Positions 6,097 through 9,008 of a stretch of DNA of 9,008 nt are shown here, one piece after another. The position numbers and the translations under genes were made by a program. The notes under the pieces are model-generated. The model was not told the DNA's origin and made no database searches. It saw nothing but the letters and a program-made list of their open reading frames with translations. Numbering within the stretch: position 1 is the first letter of the stretch; every line of letters starts with the position of its first letter. The DNA is from Micrococcales bacterium (GTDB taxonomy: Bacteria > Actinomycetota > Actinomycetes > Actinomycetales > Dermatophilaceae): NCBI GenBank assembly GCA_030537915.1, contig JAUNUZ010000072.1, positions 1-9,008 of the forward strand, in the 5' to 3' direction.

Positions 6097-6102
6097 AGGC
6101 TA
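6097..6102 (-). promoter_or_regulatory. candidate -10 box (TAGCCT) for GNAT-SDR, inside a small hairpin
   Basis: TAGCCT fits TAnnnT and ends 6 nt before the GNAT ATG at 6090. It forms most of the loop of a GGGGC/GCCCC stem (6092-6096 with 6104-6108). The 20-bp gap thus could hold a leaderless promoter, an attenuating or start-masking hairpin, or neither. No Shine-Dalgarno is present. Confidence 0.33.
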
Positions 6103-6110
6103 CGCCCCAG

Positions 6111-7148
6111 TCAGGTCGTGAACACCCGAGCCGTCGGACTGTCGGCGCGCAGCGCGTCGAGGGCCAAGATGACGGCCGCCCCGGTCCAGCTCGACCGCTC
6201 GATCGGCCACCGCAAGCCGTCGGTGTAGACGAATCCCGTGTGGTAGGCGCCGGACTCGTCGCGCAGGTGCTGGACGTCGGCGATGAGCCGGCGCGCGTCG
6301 TCGCGCCGACCGAGCCGGGTCAACGCGAGCGCCAGCTCGCACGTCTCCGCACCGGTCACCCACGGGTGATCATCGACGCAATGGATCCCGAGCCCCGGGA
6401 CGACGAACTCATCCCACCGCTGCGCGAGACGAGCCCGGGCCGCGGCACCAGTGACGGCGCCGCCGAGCACCGGGTAGTACCAGTCCATCGAGTAGCGCGA
6501 CTTGTCCAGGAAACGCCCCTCGAGAGTGCGCAGCGCCTCGCGCAAGGCATCCGCCGCCAGCTGCCATTCCGGCTGCCGCGCCCCACAGACCCGGGCGAGC
6601 GCGATGCCGCAGCGCAGGGCGTGGTGGATGCTCGCGCTCCCCGCGACGAGCGCGTCCTGGACCGTACCCCCGAAGGGATCGTCGGCCCACGCGAACCCGC
6701 CGAAGCCCAACTGCCGTGCGACGACGGCGTCAAGGGCAGCCACGACGCTCGGCAACAACCGGGCCACCACGGCCTCATCGCCGCGCGCACACCAGTAGTG
6801 CCACACGCCGACCGCGAAATAGGCACACATGTTCGTGTCGACGCCGGGATCGGCGACACGGATGGCGCCCGCATCACGCAAGTGGCTGACCTGCCACTCT
6901 CGCGGCCAGGTCCCGTCCGGGCGCTGCTGCGCGGCCAACCATTCGTAGGCGGCCAAGGTCTCGGCGTCCCGACCAGCCACCAGGAGAGCCATCGCGCACT
7001 CGACGTGGTCCCAGGCGTCCACCTTGCCGGCGGTGTCGCCGACCCGCTCCCAGGCGATCGCGCCGTCGACGCTCTGACAGGTCGCGATGGTCTGGGCCGT
7101 CGCAGTGAGTTCTGTGCGACACGGCAGGCCGGTGAGGGCGAGGCTCAC
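6111..7148 (-). CDS. alpha/alpha-toroid protein, 'prenyltransferase / squalene-cyclase-like' family
   Basis: Protein of 345 residues of the kind usually labelled prenyltransferase in actinomycetes; no reaction is known to me. It is built of helical repeats with QW-like motifs: Q25-S-V-D-G-A-I-A-W33 and Q75-R-P-D-G-T-W81, with similar endings later (DESGAY, TDGLRW). This suggests a terpenoid-cyclase/prenyltransferase toroid, though an (alpha/alpha)6 glycosidase-like barrel is possible. The DxDD motif of squalene-hopene cyclases is absent. Conserved-looking blocks include DAWDHVECAMAL, GRFLDKSRYSMDWYYPVLGG and HPWVTGAETCELALAL. The frame is open to 7481, but residues upstream of 7148 are low-complexity Arg/Pro from the overlapping methyltransferase gene. 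The GTG at 7148 overlaps that gene's stop by four bases (GTGA) and begins at the natural N-terminus. There is no signal peptide or membrane segment. It is co-translated with the methyltransferase and GT4, so it likely acts on the same substrate. Confidence 0.85.
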   Translation of the reverse strand: MSLALTGLPCRTELTATAQTIATCQSVDGAIAWERVGDTAGKVDAWDHVECAMALLVAGRDAETLAAYEWLAAQQRPDGTWPREWQVSHLRDAGAIRVADPGVDTNMCAYFAVGVWHYWCARGDEAVVARLLPSVVAALDAVVARQLGFGGFAWADDPFGGTVQDALVAGSASIHHALRCGIALARVCGARQPEWQLAADALREALRTLEGRFLDKSRYSMDWYYPVLGGAVTGAAARARLAQRWDEFVVPGLGIHCVDDHPWVTGAETCELALALTRLGRRDDARRLIADVQHLRDESGAYHTGFVYTDGLRWPIERSSWTGAAVILALDALRADSPTARVFTT

Positions 7149-7855
7149 GCGGGCTTTCGCGCGTAGAGGACGAGGGACTTGCCGAGCACCGGGTCGAGCA
7201 CTCTTTCGGCGGTTCGGGTCAGCGCAGGCGCCGACATCATGTCCCACACGAGCATTCGGTGATACGCCTGCACGGCCGGGTGGCTGTCGTTGTCCACGCC
7301 GACCGCGCACTTGAGCCACCAGTAGGGCGAGTGCAGCGCGTGTGCGTAGCCATGGCCGAGGACGTCGAGGCCGGCCTGGGTGAGTTGCCCGGCGAGCTGG
7401 TCGCGGCGATAGATCCGCACGTGCCCTCCCGCCACCTCGTGGTAAGCGTCCGAGAGCCGCCAGCAGATCCGCTCGGGCCACGCTCGGGGCACGGTGACCG
7501 CCATCATGGCACCGGGCCGCATCACCCGGGCGGCCTCGGCGATCGCCCGGCGATCGTTCGGCACGTGCTCGAGGATCTCGGCGACGACGAGCCGGTCGAA
7601 GTACCCGTCCTCGAAGGGCAGCGCGAGCGCGTCGCCGCGGAGCGTCTGGGCGCCACCTGGGTCGCCCTCGCCCTCCAGGGCCATCGCCGCGAACATCGCA
7701 TCGACGTCGGCGAGGTCGCCGGCGTTCTGGTCGAAGGCGACGACGCGAGCCCCGCGGCGGTACAGCTCGAACGCATGGCGGCCCTGCCCGCAGCCCAGGT
7801 CGAGGGCGCGGTCGCCCGGCCGGACGCCCAGTCGGTCCAGGTCAACGGTGAGCAT
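7145..7855 (-). CDS. class I SAM-dependent methyltransferase (Methyltransf_11/25 type)
   Basis: Predicted soluble methyltransferase of 236 residues acting on a small molecule or lipid-linked sugar; substrate unknown. Motif I is A17-L-D-L-G-C-G-Q-G-R-H27, and D42 in VVAFDQN should bind the SAM ribose. Then come GDALALPFEDGYFDRLVVAE and ILEHVPNDRRAIAEAARVMR, the motif II/III region of UbiE-like enzymes. The C-terminal half (HVRIYRRDQL, ALHSPYWWLKCAVG, LGKSLVLYARKP) is characteristic of the homologue that sits beside GT4 and toroid genes in other actinomycetes, as I recall. ATG 7855 is chosen because AGGA lies 9 nt upstream and the protein begins MLTVDLDRLGV, matching relatives. ATG 7873 is possible and adds six residues. 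The start lies inside the end of the GT4 gene (14-bp overlap), and the stop overlaps the toroid start, so all three are tightly coupled. Confidence 0.9.
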   Translation of the reverse strand: MLTVDLDRLGVRPGDRALDLGCGQGRHAFELYRRGARVVAFDQNAGDLADVDAMFAAMALEGEGDPGGAQTLRGDALALPFEDGYFDRLVVAEILEHVPNDRRAIAEAARVMRPGAMMAVTVPRAWPERICWRLSDAYHEVAGGHVRIYRRDQLAGQLTQAGLDVLGHGYAHALHSPYWWLKCAVGVDNDSHPAVQAYHRMLVWDMMSAPALTRTAERVLDPVLGKSLVLYARKPA

Positions 7856-9008
7856 GCAGCGGGATCCTGTCATCGGGCCTGGTGCAGGGGTTGGAGCGCG
7901 CGATCTGCGGACCGCCCGCCTGCTGCGGGTGGCTAGCGATCGCGGCGCGATAGGCGGCGGTCGTGGCGACGGCGACGGCGGCCCAGTCGTAGCGCTGCAC
8001 GGCTCGCTCGCGCCCCGCTCGGCCCATTCGCCGGCGCTCGGCCGGGTCTGCCAGCAGCCGGGCGATAGCCGTGCGCAGGGCCTGGGCGTCACCGGGCGGC
8101 ACAAGTCGGGCGGCGGACCCGTCCTCGCCGAGCACCTCGGGCAGCGCGCCGGCCCGGCTGGCGACGACGGGGGTGCCGCACGCCATCGCCTCGACAGCCG
8201 GCAGCGAAAAGCCCTCGTAGCGTGAGGGCACACAGACGATCTCGGCGGAGGCGAGCAGCGCGGCCAGCTCGGCGTCGGTCACCCCGGAGACGAAACGCAC
8301 CCGATCGCCGAGGGCGAGCTCGGCGATGAGTCGGCGCGTGCGATCGCCCGGGGTGGTCACCAAGACGAGTTCTGGCACCTGCAGCAGACCGACGAGAGCG
8401 CGCAGCAGCGTGTCGACGCCTTTGAGCGGCGTGTCCGCGCTCGCCATCGCCACGAGCCGACCGGGCACCCGCCCCGAGGGGCAGGCGTCCGGGGCGAACA
8501 TGTGGGTGTCGACGCCCAGCGGCACGACCTGCAGCGCGTGGGGGTCGACCCCGAAGTCCGCGACGATGTCCCGAGCCGAACTCGCCGAGACGGTGAGCAG
8601 GTGCTGCAGACGTCGGGAGACGCGTGCCTGCATACGCACGAAGCCGTACCAGCGCCGCAGCGACCATCGCCGCCAACCGCGTGCGGCTGCGAGATCGGTC
8701 CGCCGATCCTGGCTGATGGGGTGGTGGATCGTCGTGACGAGCGGCAGGTGCCGCTGGATGTCGAGAAGGCCGTCACCGAGGGTCTGATTGTCGTGCACGA
8801 TGTCGAAGCTCTGCCCCGCTCGGACGCGCTCCCGCAGCAGGCGGGCGACCCGCAGACTGAAGGTCCTCGGCTCTGGAAATCCGCCGGTGAGCATCGTGGC
8901 GAACTCCAGGGCGTCGACCCCGTCTCGGAATTCGCGCAGATGCGGGGTCCGGAAGGGATCGGGCTCGCGGTAGAGGTCGAGGCTCGGCACCCGGACGAGC
9001 TCGATGCT
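7842..9008 (-). CDS. GT4 family glycosyltransferase (GT-B fold), N-terminus beyond window
   Basis: Retaining glycosyltransferase that moves a sugar from a nucleotide-sugar donor to an unknown acceptor, probably at the cytoplasmic face. The window holds 388 C-terminal residues; the start and the first Rossmann strand lie beyond 9008, since the frame is open to the edge and VPSLDLYREPDPFRTP is an internal segment of relatives. The acceptor-domain residues FDIVHDNQT and TTIHHPIS are followed by the linker strand VVPLGVDTHMFAPD. The donor domain carries DTPLKG, then CVPSRYEGFSLPAVEAMACG with the E-x7-E pair (codons 8216-8214 and 8192-8190) that defines GT4 donor binding. The GTG at 8990 could be mistaken for a start but cuts the domain. 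The Pro/Arg-rich last 30 residues look disordered. It is the first gene of the GT4-methyltransferase-toroid set and overlaps the methyltransferase by 14 bp. Family certain, substrate unknown. Confidence 0.93.
   Translation of the reverse strand, partial: SIELVRVPSLDLYREPDPFRTPHLREFRDGVDALEFATMLTGGFPEPRTFSLRVARLLRERVRAGQSFDIVHDNQTLGDGLLDIQRHLPLVTTIHHPISQDRRTDLAAARGWRRWSLRRWYGFVRMQARVSRRLQHLLTVSASSARDIVADFGVDPHALQVVPLGVDTHMFAPDACPSGRVPGRLVAMASADTPLKGVDTLLRALVGLLQVPELVLVTTPGDRTRRLIAELALGDRVRFVSGVTDAELAALLASAEIVCVPSRYEGFSLPAVEAMACGTPVVASRAGALPEVLGEDGSAARLVPPGDAQALRTAIARLLADPAERRRMGRAGRERAVQRYDWAAVAVATTAAYRAAIASHPQQAGGPQIARSNPCTRPDDRIPLHAHR

Noticed and set aside
7149..7481. N-terminal extension of the toroid protein
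   Set aside because: Arg/Pro-rich sequence lying inside the methyltransferase gene in another frame; the GTGA start at 7148 fits the family N-terminus.
7856..8233. N-terminal extension of the second methyltransferase
   Set aside because: Shadow of the GT4 gene; the domain begins at 7855 with a Shine-Dalgarno upstream.
1..9008. CRISPR arrays, tRNA/rRNA genes, insertion sequences, phage or defence genes
   Set aside because: I saw no regularly spaced repeats, tRNA-like CCA/T-loop sequence, transposase domain or terminal inverted repeats. All sizeable open regions are explained by the ten genes listed.

Overview
The window reads as chromosome of a high-GC actinomycete. G/C dominates third codon positions, GTG starts occur, TGA ends nearly every gene, and several starts look leaderless. 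Protein families fit the same picture: an actinobacterial-type ATP-dependent DNA ligase, and a GT4 / methyltransferase / 'prenyltransferase' block I recall from many actinobacterial genomes. Genus cannot be fixed by reading alone; Micrococcales-like is only a guess. I see no tRNA, rRNA, CRISPR, insertion sequence, phage or plasmid gene. There are ten protein genes and almost no empty DNA; the largest gap is 185 bp.

Left part (1-2941). The N-terminal 361 residues of an ATP-dependent DNA ligase run leftward off the window. Across a 185-bp divergent promoter region a two-gene operon runs rightward: a short serine-beta-lactamase-fold hydrolase and a MOSC-domain protein, joined by an ATGA overlap with a GC hairpin just before the second start.

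Middle part (2958-4754). A class V aminotransferase-fold PLP gene (minus) is interrupted by an in-frame TGA. Its missing C-terminal 35 residues are still encoded in frame behind the stop. Only 33 bp separate it from a divergent class I SAM-dependent methyltransferase (plus), and each start has a -10-like hexamer 6-7 nt upstream, suggesting back-to-back leaderless promoters.

Right part (4778-9008). Five minus-strand genes are packed as one probable transcription unit, read right to left: GT4 glycosyltransferase (N-terminus beyond the window), class I methyltransferase (14-bp overlap), alpha/alpha-toroid 'prenyltransferase-like' protein (4-bp GTGA overlap), a 20-bp gap, GNAT acetyltransferase, then an SDR oxidoreductase (TGATG overlap). 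The first three look like one uncharacterised pathway that glycosylates and methylates a small or lipid-linked molecule (inference).

Points most worth checking: the internal TGA in the PLP gene, the repeated leaderless promoter geometry, the three-gene GT4/methyltransferase/toroid block, and the excess of the octamer GCGATCGC.
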